Made by a program: the position numbers and the translations under genes. Shown in pieces: positions 1 to 8,525 of a stretch of DNA of 64,000 nt. A model generated the notes under the pieces. It was not told the origin of the DNA. It saw nothing but the letters and a program-made list of their open reading frames with translations, and did not search any database. Origin of the DNA: CAWAND01 sp963807065. Its GTDB lineage: Bacteria > Chloroflexota > Anaerolineae > Anaerolineales > E44-bin32. The stretch covers positions 496,001 through 560,000 of the forward strand of contig CAWDZQ010000003.1 of assembly GCA_963807065.1 (NCBI GenBank), read 5' to 3'. How positions within the stretch are numbered: position 1 is the first letter of the stretch; each line of letters starts with the position of its first letter.

Positions 1-296
1 CGCATTGCCTCGACCAGCCCAGGCACCAGCCTGTCGCAGACCGCCAGGGTGGCTTCGGGTGTGCGATCCCTGGCGGCAAGGCCGGTGCCACCTGTGGTCA
101 AGATCAGGTCCAAACCGTCATCATCGGCCCAGCGGACGAGCTGGGCCTCGATCCCGGGCTGATCATCGGAAACCACCGCTGGTCCGACGAGGTCCCAATC
201 TTGCGTCGACACCAGATCTCTGATGGCTGGGCCGGAGCGGTCTTCCCGCTCTCCATGGGCGCTTCGATCTGAAATCGTCAGAATGCCGACCTTCAT
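1..296 (-). CDS. MogA/MoaB-type molybdenum cofactor biosynthesis protein (partial)
   Basis: Proteins of this family bind molybdopterin and adenylylate it before molybdate insertion, in the cytoplasm. The visible N-terminal ~98 residues open with MKVGILTISDRSAHGE, the family's first strand and loop, and contain TTGGTGLAARDRTPEAT, the nucleotide/pterin-binding signature. The ATG at 296-294 overlaps the stop of the upstream acetyltransferase as ATGA, so the two are probably translationally coupled. The C-terminal part lies beyond the left edge. MogA and MoaB cannot be separated from this fragment; a competence-damage (CinA N-terminal) protein is less likely because the SDR-GE motif matches MogA/MoaB. 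Confidence 0.85.
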   Translation of the reverse strand, partial: MKVGILTISDRSAHGEREDRSGPAIRDLVSTQDWDLVGPAVVSDDQPGIEAQLVRWADDDGLDLILTTGGTGLAARDRTPEATLAVCDRLVPGLVEAM

Positions 297-730
297 CCGA
301 TCCTCTTTCCCAAGACATGCAGCGGCATGAGTTCGCAGCCGAAATCCTCGTAGAATTCCAGCGCCTCCGGATTGTCCCTTGTAACCAACAGATAGTATTT
401 TAGGCACCCCTTGGCAAGCAGTCGTGCTTCAACCGCTTCCATCAGGGCCCGGCCCATCCCGCGGCGGCGTTCACTGGGGACCACCGCTAGGTGATAGACG
501 ATGCCGCGCCGGCCGTCGAATCCCCCCAGCACGGAGCCGACGATCCGTCCCCCGGCTTCGGCCACCAGGAACAGATCAGGGTCGCGGGCCAGCTTCTTAT
601 GAATCTCCTGCGGTTCGTCAGAGGACGAAAGCTGGATACCTGGACCGGATTGCTGCCACAGGCTCCGAACCGCGACATAATCACTCTCGAAATCAAACAC
701 CCGGATGATGGGCCGAGATGCTTGGGTCAA
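293..730 (-). CDS. GNAT-family N-acetyltransferase
   Basis: A cytoplasmic acetyl-CoA-dependent N-acetyltransferase of about 145 residues, the usual GNAT length. The acetyl-CoA loop is seen as VVPSERRRGMGRALM (R/Q-x-x-G-x-G/A type), preceded by the GSVLGGFDGRRGIVYHLAV strands and followed by the C-terminal strand containing NPEALEFYEDFGCE, typical of the small RimI-like group. The reading frame is open upstream to an ATG near 853, but that start would lie inside the preceding gene. I chose the TTG at 730-728 because GGAGG sits 8 bases before it and the protein then begins just ahead of the conserved first strand. Its stop overlaps the MogA-like start. The substrate is unknown. Confidence 0.8.
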   Translation of the reverse strand: MTQASRPIIRVFDFESDYVAVRSLWQQSGPGIQLSSSDEPQEIHKKLARDPDLFLVAEAGGRIVGSVLGGFDGRRGIVYHLAVVPSERRRGMGRALMEAVEARLLAKGCLKYYLLVTRDNPEALEFYEDFGCELMPLHVLGKRIG

Positions 731-750
731 TTCGCCCGCCTCCAGACGAT

Positions 751-773
751 CGGGCGCCCCGTGGGGGCGCCCG
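751..773. terminator. GC-rich hairpin between genes
   Basis: A perfect 10-bp stem (cgggcgcccc/ggggcgcccg) with a 3-base loop lies between the stop of the PHP/AlbA gene and the start of the acetyltransferase. No U-tract follows on either strand, so it may attenuate or stabilise message rather than terminate. Confidence 0.4.
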
Positions 774-819
774 AAAGATGCTTGCCTCAGGTCATCAATG
801 CCCAGACACTGGGTCCGGC

Positions 820-2547
820 TTACTCGGAATCGTTGCCGACGAGGGCCTTCCACTCGCCGTGAATGCCGTCTTCAGTAACGCCGTAGTAGAAGCGCATGCT
901 GCCGTCGCTCATCTGAACCAAGTCATAGCGATGTCGGTTGCCCCGCTTCTGCTCCTTCAACTTGCCCAGGTCACCCTGCCAGGTGATGCCGGCCCGCGTC
1001 TTGTCATCCGGAAGCTGCTTGTACTCCGAAATCGCATAGTGCCACAGGCGCCGTGCCGATGTCTGAGTGACATTCTTGACCACATTGCCATTGCGCAGGT
1101 CACGCAGTGTGTAGTACTTGGTGTTGTCACGTTCTTCGACATCGACGACTTCAACACCCGTCCGAGGAGGTGCGATACCGTGTTCCGTCGGGGCCGTCTC
1201 GTCCTCGGTCTCGGCCACCGGCTCCTCAGAGGGGCCGCGCAGCACGAGCTGCTTGATTTCGTCTCGCACGGCCAAGCCGGTATCCGTCTCATCACGGACG
1301 TAGATCTTATTGTCGTCCACCGCATATGGCGGGTCGTCACCCCGGGGGACAAGCACGCGCAGGACAGTCTTGCCACGGGTCTCCATCGAGTCCACCTGGC
1401 AGGACAAGGGAGGGCTGATACGCTTGGTGATTTCCTTCTCCAGCTTCTTGATGGCGTCCTTGGGGTTGCTTACCCCGGCCAGTGGTTTGGCGGAGTCCTC
1501 ACTCACACCGACGTAGAGCGTTCCACCGTTGGTGTTGGCCATGCCGCACACGTCGGCGATGATGGCGTACAGCCTGCCCCCACGTACGGTCATTGATTCG
1601 TGAAAGTCCTGGACAATCGACGGGCCCTCTTCACGGGCCTGGAGGACGAAATCCTGAACCTCTACACTGGCAGCAGACGACGAGGCAAAATATGGCCGGT
1701 GGCTGGCGAAGTCATTGCTCTGGAAGAGCCCAAACAAGGCCTCGAATGACACAGCGTCCAGCATGACCTCGGTGACACGGTCTCCGATGCCAAGATTCTT
1801 CTTGTCCTTCGGGTCCGCCGCAATCCGGTGAGCATCCGACCCCTGAATACAATGCATCCGTCTTGGATACTCCGGCTTGGTTCCGTTGAAGAACTGTGCC
1901 GTTGAGCGACGTCCTTTCTGGTCCAGATCGGTCACCTCGAGCGCGTGCAGGTTGGGATCCTGAGTGTAGGCGATCTTGGTTTGCCCACCGAAGCGGAAGC
2001 CGCGCATGGCCACACCATTGCTCGAGTTGGCGTGGGCGGCGATCACCAGGCCGCCGGCGCGGTTGATCACTTGGTACGCCGTGAGTACGTCGGCGGTGGC
2101 CCCGACCGTTGACGATCCTTGATCCAGGTCCTCGGCCGGCACCTTCAGGTCCAGCAGCAGGTGCTCAAGTTCGCGCACAGATTTCTCTGGCGAGAAGATA
2201 CCCAGGATATGGAACCCAAAGGTGGCCGTGAACTCAAACCCGGGCAACACCAACACTTCTTTCTGCAGCCGGCGGTATTCATCCAGGTTGGACCGCTCAT
2301 CCTTCTCGAGCCGATCCAATTTTTCGAGCATTTCAAGTCTTTCGATTTCTTCCTTCATTTGGCGATATCCGGCCACCGTGTTGTGGTCGGCAAAGGCGAT
2401 GATGTCCAGTCCACGCGCTTGAGCGCGGCGGAGGACGTCGAGATAGGATGCCTTAGGTTCCTGGTAATCGTTTGATGCGGGTGTATGTAAATGTAAATCC
2501 ATCAACCGCCACTGGCGTGACGATTTTAGGTCTCTCGTGTTTGACAC
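820..2547 (-). CDS. PHP metallo-phosphoesterase domain fused to AlbA_2 (Schlafen-like) domain
   Basis: 575 residues. The N-terminal ~300 residues form a PHP (polymerase and histidinol phosphatase) domain with the metal-binding motifs MDLHLHTPAS, FADHNT, AAHANSS and GSDAHR. A charged, probably coiled-coil segment (EEIERLEMLEKLDRLEKDE) is inserted after the second motif. Residues ~315-430 resemble the AlbA_2/Schlafen-type putative DNA- or RNA-binding domain, with the NTNGGTLYVGV signature. The C-terminal ~140 residues, after an acidic linker, are unassigned. The GTG at 2547 is used; an ATG at the MDLHLHT motif (2502) is an alternative. The order PHP then AlbA_2 suggests a nucleic-acid-targeted hydrolase, possibly in defence or repair, but the substrate is not known. 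Confidence 0.8.
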   Translation of the reverse strand: MSNTRDLKSSRQWRLMDLHLHTPASNDYQEPKASYLDVLRRAQARGLDIIAFADHNTVAGYRQMKEEIERLEMLEKLDRLEKDERSNLDEYRRLQKEVLVLPGFEFTATFGFHILGIFSPEKSVRELEHLLLDLKVPAEDLDQGSSTVGATADVLTAYQVINRAGGLVIAAHANSSNGVAMRGFRFGGQTKIAYTQDPNLHALEVTDLDQKGRRSTAQFFNGTKPEYPRRMHCIQGSDAHRIAADPKDKKNLGIGDRVTEVMLDAVSFEALFGLFQSNDFASHRPYFASSSAASVEVQDFVLQAREEGPSIVQDFHESMTVRGGRLYAIIADVCGMANTNGGTLYVGVSEDSAKPLAGVSNPKDAIKKLEKEITKRISPPLSCQVDSMETRGKTVLRVLVPRGDDPPYAVDDNKIYVRDETDTGLAVRDEIKQLVLRGPSEEPVAETEDETAPTEHGIAPPRTGVEVVDVEERDNTKYYTLRDLRNGNVVKNVTQTSARRLWHYAISEYKQLPDDKTRAGITWQGDLGKLKEQKRGNRHRYDLVQMSDGSMRFYYGVTEDGIHGEWKALVGNDSE

Positions 2548-2590
2548 AACAGTTAACTCATTCTTTCCGGGGACGCCTCGAAGGCGCCTC

Positions 2591-2953
2591 TTATTCCCCG
2601 TCTAATTGGTGCTTTATCACTGACAATAGTCGTGCTGGGTCGTAGGGTTTCATCAGGAACGCTGACGCTCCGGCCGCCTCACATTCCTGAGCCAGATTCA
2701 TGCCGGAAGTCATGACGACCGGCATGTCCAGTCGACGGTCCCCCGAACCTTTCAGTTCCCCTAGTATTTCGAGGCCGTCCGCGTCACCGATGAACACATC
2801 CATCAGCACCATGTCTGGTCGATGCTTTTGAAGCACGTCCATCATGCCCTGCTTGGAGGATGCCTGCAGCACGTCGTAGCCATCCAGCTGCAACAGCGTT
2901 GTCAACAAGGATGTCATGGTCGAATCGTCATCGACGATCAATACCGTGGACAT
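2591..2953 (-). CDS. Single-domain response regulator (CheY-like receiver)
   Basis: A 120-residue stand-alone receiver domain. The acidic pocket (VDDDS near residue 8), the phospho-acceptor Asp in MVLMDVF, the Thr/Ser switch position (VVMTSG) and the conserved Lys in FLMKPYDP are all present, so it should be phosphorylatable by a histidine kinase. It has no output domain and must act by protein-protein contact. No kinase gene is adjacent. It lies 43 bases upstream of the PHP/AlbA gene on the same strand, so co-transcription is possible. Confidence 0.88.
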   Translation of the reverse strand: MSTVLIVDDDSTMTSLLTTLLQLDGYDVLQASSKQGMMDVLQKHRPDMVLMDVFIGDADGLEILGELKGSGDRRLDMPVVMTSGMNLAQECEAAGASAFLMKPYDPARLLSVIKHQLDGE

Positions 2954-3334
2954 GCCGCCTCAAATCCTCTCGATTCTTCCCCCATCTCAACGATCCAGTA
3001 TACATGCAGACGAGGGTTCCTGCTTCTGGTGCTGCCGCCCCTCGAGCCCAAGCCATGGAACGGCACGCATCCAAGCGCCGCGATCCACGCCAAGAACCGT
3101 CGGCCTTGCGGTAAGTCTGTTGAAGCATGCATTCGCTTGTGGGGGTTCAAACATTCGGGTTCTAGGGAGGGCAGACAACAACGTGGGGTCCAAGAATGGC
3201 CGATCAGTTGTTTCCATTCCGCCAAGATGGATCCCTCGACAGAAGACATTCTACCACATGCAGCTCAGTTGGAACGGACCAACCCCAACCCATAGGGTGG
3301 CTATGCGAACGAGACTCGGCCGTGCCTTAACCTC
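2954..3334. other. Gene-free stretch
   Basis: About 380 bases between the receiver gene start and the end of the metallo-hydrolase gene. Short open frames exist on both strands but show no family motif. The stretch presumably carries the receiver-gene promoter, though no convincing -35/-10 pair was found. Confidence 0.5.
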
Positions 3335-4094
3335 CTACTCGAGTGGGATATGCATAAAATCTTCTGCCAGGGATACCGGGCCTTGAAAGCTCTCACCCGC
3401 CTGATGCACCAAATCGGGATTGACAGCGGGATGTACCGGGTAATGGATGAGCAGCAGTTGCCCCACCTCGGCGCGAGCGGCGATCTCGCCAGCCTGGGCC
3501 GCCGAGGTGTGGCCCGGACTGCGACCGGTGGCTTCGTGGATGAGGATTTCCGCGCCCGAGGCCAGGCGGGTCACTTCATCGCACGGTTCCGTGTCGCAGG
3601 AATAGGCGATGTGTCGGCCGGAGGTGGAAGACTTCGAACCGCAGCCCAATCGTGGGCACCAGATGATGAACGGGCGAAGACAAGATCCGCAGCTCGTCAT
3701 TCTGCAGCACCACCTCCGCTTCGGTCTCGGGAAGGCGGTGAAACGAGACCGTAAAGAACTCTGGCCAGTTCTCCCACTGGTAGAAGCTCATCATGTCTTC
3801 GATTCGCTTGAGACAGTGATTGAGGCCATAGATCCTCAGAGGCACTTCCCGGCCCAGCAGCCACATGTTCATGAGCAGCAGAGGAACGCCCGAGACATGG
3901 TCGGGATGAAAGTGGGTCAGGATCACATCCTGGATATCATCCAGTGCGATGCCGGCGCGTTCGAGGCGAATCACAGGTGTGCTTACGCAGTCGATCAAGA
4001 TGGTCCCCGAGCGGCTCCGGACAGCCATGTGAGTGTTGGCATGTTCGACGGACGGGATGGAATTCGCCGTACCGAGGATGATCAGCTCCGCCAC
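3335..4094 (-). CDS. Metallo-beta-lactamase-fold hydrolase (RNase Z-like), frameshifted
   Basis: The first frame (4094 to ~3632) begins MAELIILGTANSIPS and carries the MBL zinc motif THFHPDHVSG, as in RNase Z/ElaC-like hydrolases. It loses similarity after GLRFEV. The second frame (to 3335) resumes with SGRHIAYSCDTEPCDEV, LIHEATG, PGHTSA and LIHYP, the remaining metal ligands. Deleting one base near 3632 restores a continuous protein of about 252 residues reading RFESSTSGRHIAYS. The break is therefore a single +1 shift, either an assembly error or a recent mutation. The gene starts 3 bases after the ABC permease stop, so it probably belongs to that operon. The substrate may be RNA or a small phosphodiester; the family alone does not decide. 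Confidence 0.75.
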
Positions 4095-4097
4095 GGG

Positions 4098-5543
4098 TCA
4101 GCCTCCTCCCAGGAGCAAGGCGGCCACAAGCGGGGTCACAAATACCTCGATAGCCGCCGCGGCGGCCAGCAGGGGCACAACCACCCCAAGGCACACTCGA
4201 CACCATTCCGCAAGCGCACTCAACCAGCTTTCGCCCAGGCTTTCCCCCGAAGGTGGGCTGACCAACGACATCCCCAAGTGAAGGATGGCTGCTCCCGCCA
4301 GGATGGCGGCCGGGATCTCAAGGACTCCGTGAGGCACGACGAGGGCGACCACATAGCGGAAGGCGTCGAATCCCGCCAGGCTGAGATTGCCGAAGAAGAA
4401 ACCGATCAGCCCGACAGGCACCATGAGCAGGATCACGCCTAAGATGCCGAAGGTGAAGATGCCCGCCAGGGAGGCCACGCCGATTGCCCGCAGGTTGTTA
4501 GCCAGTACGAGCCACCAGCCTCGCCCCGACATCAGCCCAAAATTCCGCATCTGATTCAGAAGGTCAACCTTGATCGAATCCGCCTGCAGCAGATCGGGTG
4601 GAATCTGATACTGTCCAGCCATCCGGATCCCCAGCCAGTAACCGCCTAGCATGGCCACAAGCATGAACAGCATGCTCGGCCAAAGACGGGGAACTGAAAC
4701 CTTCAACACACCGGCGTACCAGCTTCCCAGGCCGACTGCCCGACCGATGAAAGCAGACTTGAAATGATGCCATACCCATCGGATGTCCAGAACATCAATT
4801 TCCCTGCCAAGGAGTTCCTCGCGGTTGAAAAGATGCATCCCCATTCTGCCGAGGATGATCGCCACGATAAACAGGCCGAACACGATCCACCACAGCACCG
4901 CATACTGTGCCCAAAACATGATCAAGCTCTCGCCGATGATCAGTTGCGACATGGGGACAATGACGAAGGAGGCCAGCAGGTTGGCGGCCCGCACGGACGT
5001 GGTCTGGGACGAGATGACCACCGCCCCGCTAACCATCACCAACGCCTGCATGGTGGTAAGCATCAACACCTGCGCCAGCAGGGACGGCGGGGCCGACCAA
5101 TGCACGGTAAGGGCCAGCCCCAAAAGGTAAACGCCGATGCCGAGATAGGCGGCCATCAACGGTACCAAGAGCGAGGCCAGCATCTTCCCAAGATAGAGCT
5201 GGCCATCGGTCAAGGGCGTGGCCAGCAGGGGTTCCAGTGAGAGGCGTTCACGTTCACCGGCGAAACTCTCGAGCGCGATCACCAGCGAGATGGAGATGGG
5301 GAAGAAGCCCACCACCATCAGGAGAAAAGGGATTAGCCGATCAGCGACTACGTTGGCTCCGTATTGGGCCACAAAACTGGTCGCCTTGTTGGCGGTGAAG
5401 TTCATCAGCAAGGGGAAAAACAAGGTCAGGATGGCAATCGGCGTCAAGATCCGCCAATCCCGAAGCTGATCGGCGATTTCACGGCCGGCGATCAGGCCAA
5501 CGGCCTCCCGGAATCCCAGGTATCGCCTGGTATCAGCCGTCAC
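4098..5543 (-). CDS. ABC-2 type permease fused to a SpoIIM-like membrane domain
   Basis: 481 residues, all-alpha membrane protein. The N-terminal ~235 residues match ABC-2 permeases: LRDWRILTPIAILTLFFPLL as first membrane segment, then the ESFAGERERLSLEPLLATPL coupling segment and several hydrophobic helices. After a soluble linker (~235-300) the C-terminal half carries a second membrane module with SGRGWWLVLANNLRA, GIFTFGILGVILL and VPHGVLEIPAAILAGA, which resembles the stage II sporulation protein M (SpoIIM/DUF95) family. It overlaps the ATPase gene by 4 bases, so the two make one exporter, probably an efflux or lipid/peptide export system. The two modules usually occur as separate genes; here they are in one frame. 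Confidence 0.85.
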   Translation of the reverse strand: MTADTRRYLGFREAVGLIAGREIADQLRDWRILTPIAILTLFFPLLMNFTANKATSFVAQYGANVVADRLIPFLLMVVGFFPISISLVIALESFAGERERLSLEPLLATPLTDGQLYLGKMLASLLVPLMAAYLGIGVYLLGLALTVHWSAPPSLLAQVLMLTTMQALVMVSGAVVISSQTTSVRAANLLASFVIVPMSQLIIGESLIMFWAQYAVLWWIVFGLFIVAIILGRMGMHLFNREELLGREIDVLDIRWVWHHFKSAFIGRAVGLGSWYAGVLKVSVPRLWPSMLFMLVAMLGGYWLGIRMAGQYQIPPDLLQADSIKVDLLNQMRNFGLMSGRGWWLVLANNLRAIGVASLAGIFTFGILGVILLMVPVGLIGFFFGNLSLAGFDAFRYVVALVVPHGVLEIPAAILAGAAILHLGMSLVSPPSGESLGESWLSALAEWCRVCLGVVVPLLAAAAAIEVFVTPLVAALLLGGG

Positions 5544-6487
5544 CGACGGACTTCCTCGCCCGGCTGAAGGTCAGACACCACCCGGAGATACACTTCCTCC
5601 AGGCTTCGGCCCACGTCGGAAAGGGTGACGACCGAAAGTCCCGCCCGGCTCATGGCCTCCAGAACTCGCGGGTTGGCCTTTTCAGGATTGGAGGTCCGGT
5701 ACCGTAGCCAAGTGTCGCCGCACTCCAGCGGCTCAATGCCACGCGGCAGCGCCCGGACGGCACCATCGAGCGGGCTGGACAGGCGAAGTTCCATGATCGG
5801 GTCGCCCAGAAGTTCCTGCTTGAGATCCTGGGGGCTCCCCAACACGACGATTCTGCCCTTGCGGATGATGGCGATTCGGTCGGCCAAGGCTTCAGCCTCG
5901 GCCAAGTTGTGGGTGCAGACGATGATGGCCCGATGGGATGTGCGCAGCGCCTGGATGCTCTGGCGGACCATGCGGGCGCTGGCCGGATCCATGGCGGAGG
6001 TAGGTTCATCTAGCAGCAAGACCGGGGGATCGTGAAGCATAGCTCTCGCCAGCGCCAGCTTCTGGCGCATGCCGCGCGAGAAGTGGCCCAGGCGGCGATG
6101 CGAGTCTTCTTGGAGCCCAAAACGCTCGAGCAGGTCCCCGGCGCGCGCTTCTGCGTCGGCCCGGGGCAGGCCATAGGTCCGCCCAAAGAACCCCAGGTAG
6201 GCCAGCGGGCGCATGCGCGTGTACAGACCGTGATGCTCGGTGAGGAGCCCCACGGATTGACGTACTCTATGGGCCTGAGTCAGCACATCGTATCCTGCGA
6301 TCTGCGCCGTCCCCCGCGTGGGCGGCAGGATCGACGCCAGCATTCTGATGGTCGTGGTTTTGCCGGCGCCATTGGGCCCCAACAGGGCCAGGATTTGCCC
6401 CTGATCGACCCGCAAGGTTACATCCTCGACGGCGGTCAACTCGTCAAATTGCTTGGTCAGGCCGGAGGCTTCAATAAGGGCTCCCAT
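5540..6487 (-). CDS. ABC transporter ATP-binding protein
   Basis: Cytoplasmic ATPase of about 315 residues that powers the permease encoded by the overlapping downstream gene. Walker A (GPNGAGKTT, residue ~40), Q-loop region, signature FSRGMRQKLALARAM, Walker B LLLDEPTSAMDP and the switch His in VCTHNLAEAE are intact. A C-terminal ~80-residue extension is typical of ABC-2-associated ATPases. The ATG at 6487-6485 (MGALIEASGLTKQF) is preferred to the GTG three codons upstream, because a -10 box lies only 15 bases before the ATG and the predicted leader is about 8 bases or less. The downstream MBL hydrolase is probably co-transcribed. Confidence 0.93.
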   Translation of the reverse strand: MGALIEASGLTKQFDELTAVEDVTLRVDQGQILALLGPNGAGKTTTIRMLASILPPTRGTAQIAGYDVLTQAHRVRQSVGLLTEHHGLYTRMRPLAYLGFFGRTYGLPRADAEARAGDLLERFGLQEDSHRRLGHFSRGMRQKLALARAMLHDPPVLLLDEPTSAMDPASARMVRQSIQALRTSHRAIIVCTHNLAEAEALADRIAIIRKGRIVVLGSPQDLKQELLGDPIMELRLSSPLDGAVRALPRGIEPLECGDTWLRYRTSNPEKANPRVLEAMSRAGLSVVTLSDVGRSLEEVYLRVVSDLQPGEEVRR

Positions 6488-6501
6488 ACGTTGCACGGCG
6501 C

Positions 6502-6531
6502 ATTATAGCAGGAGCAATTGGCACCCCACAA
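6502..6531 (-). promoter_or_regulatory. Promoter of the ABC exporter operon, near-leaderless
   Basis: On the minus strand a perfect TATAAT (6507-6502) lies 18 bases from a weak TTGTGG -35 (6531-6526). The expected start point is ~6495, so the message would have almost no 5' leader before the ATG at 6487, and no Shine-Dalgarno sequence is seen. Confidence 0.55.
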
Positions 6532-6649
6532 TGACCCGAGCATCCCATGTGACCTGGGCCTGCAAAGGAACACCGGGGCTTGCGGCCTAGGACCAATAGG
6601 CGCACGCCAAGCCTGAAAGGGCATGATAAGATCGGTTATGCGAGTGAGC

Positions 6650-6667
6650 TTGTGAATTTCCTCACAA
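6650..6667. repeat. Palindrome copy 1 (TTGTGA-N6-TCACAA)
   Basis: TTGTGAATTTCCTCACAA lies in the divergent region between the ABC exporter and the M14 peptidase, 29 bases before the peptidase ATG. Both 6-base arms are exact. It fits the CRP/FNR core TGTGA-N6-TCACA and, less well, Rex operators. Five further copies occur in the window. Confidence 0.75.
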
Positions 6668-6696
6668 AGCCGGCCCAGCAAAGCCCGGCGGCAGAT

Positions 6697-7599
6697 ATGC
6701 GACCAGGCGCCCTGGGACGCACCCAGGGCACGGCTTGGCGGCGCGCCTTGCTCGCAGCCGGTGCCGGATTTGCACTGTGGACAGGGCTAGTTGTCAGCGC
6801 GTCGGCTGCGACCTCGATTCAAACCAATCCAGCCAGCATCCAGGGACGCCCCATCGCCGGGCCAACGCCCACAACTGGCATCCCGACGGCGGCGCCAACC
6901 CAGCCGGCCCCGGTCCTTATAGGCTATTCGGTTGAGGGGCGGCCGCTCGAGGTGTACACCTTTGGAGACGGCCCGCATGCGCGGATGATCATTGCCGACA
7001 TCCATGGCGGGTACGAATGGAACGCGGCGGCGCTTGCCGACCGGCTGATCGACTTCCTCACCCGTCACCCCAACTTCGTCCCTCCCCGCGTCACGCTTTT
7101 CATTTTACCCAGCATGAATCCGGATGGCCTGGCCAGGTCGCATGGCTATGACGGCCGAGCCAACGCGAACGGCGTTGATCTCAATCGAAATTTCCCCCTG
7201 GACTGGAAGGCCACCTGGGCACCGGAGGGGTGCTGGAGCTATCTGCCCATTACCTCCGGCCCGCATCCGCTCTCCGAGCCGGAGAGCCAGGCGGTAGCAC
7301 GTTTCCTACTGAGGCAAGGCGTCGAAGCCCTGATCAGCTACCACAGCGCCGCTCTGGGGATATTTGCGGGCGGCGATCCGTCGACCGAGCCATCCCTGTC
7401 CTTGGCTGAAGCCCTGGCCAAGGTGTCGCCCTACCCCTTTCCGCCCAAGAACACCGGGTGCGACTACGCCGGGGAGATGGTCGATTGGTCCGCAGCCAAT
7501 GGCATCGCCGCCGTGGATATTGAGCTGAGCACGCACTACAACCTGGATGTCGACATCAACCAGCGGGTGCTCTACACCTTCCTCAACTGGCAACCCTGA
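6697..7599 (+). CDS. Secreted M14-family zinc carboxypeptidase
   Basis: About 300 residues. The ATG at 6697 gives a signal peptide (AWRRALLAAGAGFALWTGLVV then ASA) followed by a Thr/Pro-rich spacer, so the enzyme is exported. The catalytic domain shows DIHGGYEWN (zinc His and Glu), MNPDGLARSHGYDGRAN, GVDLNRNFP (substrate-binding Asn-Arg), ISYHSAALGIF (third zinc His) and AVDIELS (catalytic Glu). The frame is open further upstream to 6580, but that extension would cross the palindrome and lacks a signal peptide. Family members trim peptides or murein peptides; no neighbour indicates the substrate. It is transcribed alone and followed by a hairpin. Confidence 0.88.
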   Translation: MRPGALGRTQGTAWRRALLAAGAGFALWTGLVVSASAATSIQTNPASIQGRPIAGPTPTTGIPTAAPTQPAPVLIGYSVEGRPLEVYTFGDGPHARMIIADIHGGYEWNAAALADRLIDFLTRHPNFVPPRVTLFILPSMNPDGLARSHGYDGRANANGVDLNRNFPLDWKATWAPEGCWSYLPITSGPHPLSEPESQAVARFLLRQGVEALISYHSAALGIFAGGDPSTEPSLSLAEALAKVSPYPFPPKNTGCDYAGEMVDWSAANGIAAVDIELSTHYNLDVDINQRVLYTFLNWQP

Positions 7600-7629
7600 T
7601 CCAGCCCATTCCCCGCGACCAAATGAAAC

Positions 7630-7653
7630 GAGCCCGGCCAGATGGCCGGGCTC
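7630..7653. terminator. Bidirectional terminator hairpin
   Basis: A 10-bp perfect stem (gagcccggcc/ggccgggctc) with loop AGAT lies between the convergent M14 peptidase and lgt genes, followed by TTGCGCTT on the plus strand. Confidence 0.75.
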
Positions 7654-7678
7654 TTGCGCTTCTCCACCCATCGTTGCC

Positions 7679-8519
7679 CTAGGTTGGGGACTGGGGAACT
7701 GGCTCGACCGGGGGCGCGGATCGATGGCGCCAATACAGGACGCCGCCACTCACCAAGGCGACGACAAGCATCAGCCCCTGGTTGAAGTTGATCCCGAACA
7801 GGGGCACAAAGTCCAGTCTCAGGAATTCAAGCCCAAATCGGATCAGAGGATACGTCACAAGATAGACCAGAAAAAGATCGCCGCGCCTCAGACGATCACC
7901 AAAACGCCGCCAAATCAAATACAGGAAGACGGCGTTTAACACATTCAAGATCGAACTCATAGAGAAACAGGGGTTGGAATCGATCAAACTGCTGAAAGCC
8001 GGCCATCCGGTTCTCCGGGCGAATGTAGATTCCCCACGGCAAGTTGGTGGGCGGGCCGTAGATCTCCTGATTGACAAAATTGCCCCACCGGCCGATGGCT
8101 TGCCCTATCGCCAGACCCGGAGCAGTCGCATCCAGAAGCAGTCTCAGGCTGTAACCATTCCGGTGGGCGAAGATCCACATCCCTGCCACACCGCCGATGA
8201 TCGCTCCCGGGATGCCAAGCCCGCCCTGCCAGGATGCAATCAGATCCAGCGGATGGGTCAGGTAGTAGTGGGTGTCGATTCCGGATGCCAACAGGCTCTT
8301 AGAGGGGGTAAACACATGGTAGAGACGGGCCCCAATCACGCCCAGTATCAGAGCCCAAACCAGCGCATCCCACATGATGTCCGGCGAGACCTGGTCGTCC
8401 ATCCGCCGGATCATGCGCGAGGCAATGTAGGTGCCCACCAGGGCACCCGTCATCACAATAATGCCGTAGAAGTGAATGTAAACCAATCCGATATGGATGC
8501 CGTAGCTGTCAACGTACAT
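7679..8519 (-). CDS. lgt: Prolipoprotein diacylglyceryl transferase, frameshifted
   Basis: Transfers diacylglyceryl from phosphatidylglycerol to the lipobox Cys of prelipoproteins in the plasma membrane. The first frame (8519 to ~7955) has the membrane segments starting IHFYGIIVMTGALVG and the Lgt signature IGQAIGRWGNFVNQEIYG, then PLFLYE. The second frame resumes SILNVLNAVFLYLIWRR and continues through LVYLVTYPLIRFGLEFLR to 7679. Removing one T of the minus-strand GAGTTCGATC (plus-strand A at 7954/7955) gives one protein of ~279 residues, normal for Lgt. Since several lipoproteins are encoded here and Lgt is usually needed, an insertion error is likelier than loss. It starts 6 bases after the phosphatidyltransferase gene. 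Confidence 0.88.
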
Positions 8520-8525
8520 GCGCAG

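Noticed and set aside
718..1596. 292-codon plus-strand open frame opposite the PHP/AlbA gene
   Set aside because: Antisense to a gene with clear motifs; no ribosome site, motif or plausible fold in the translated sequence.
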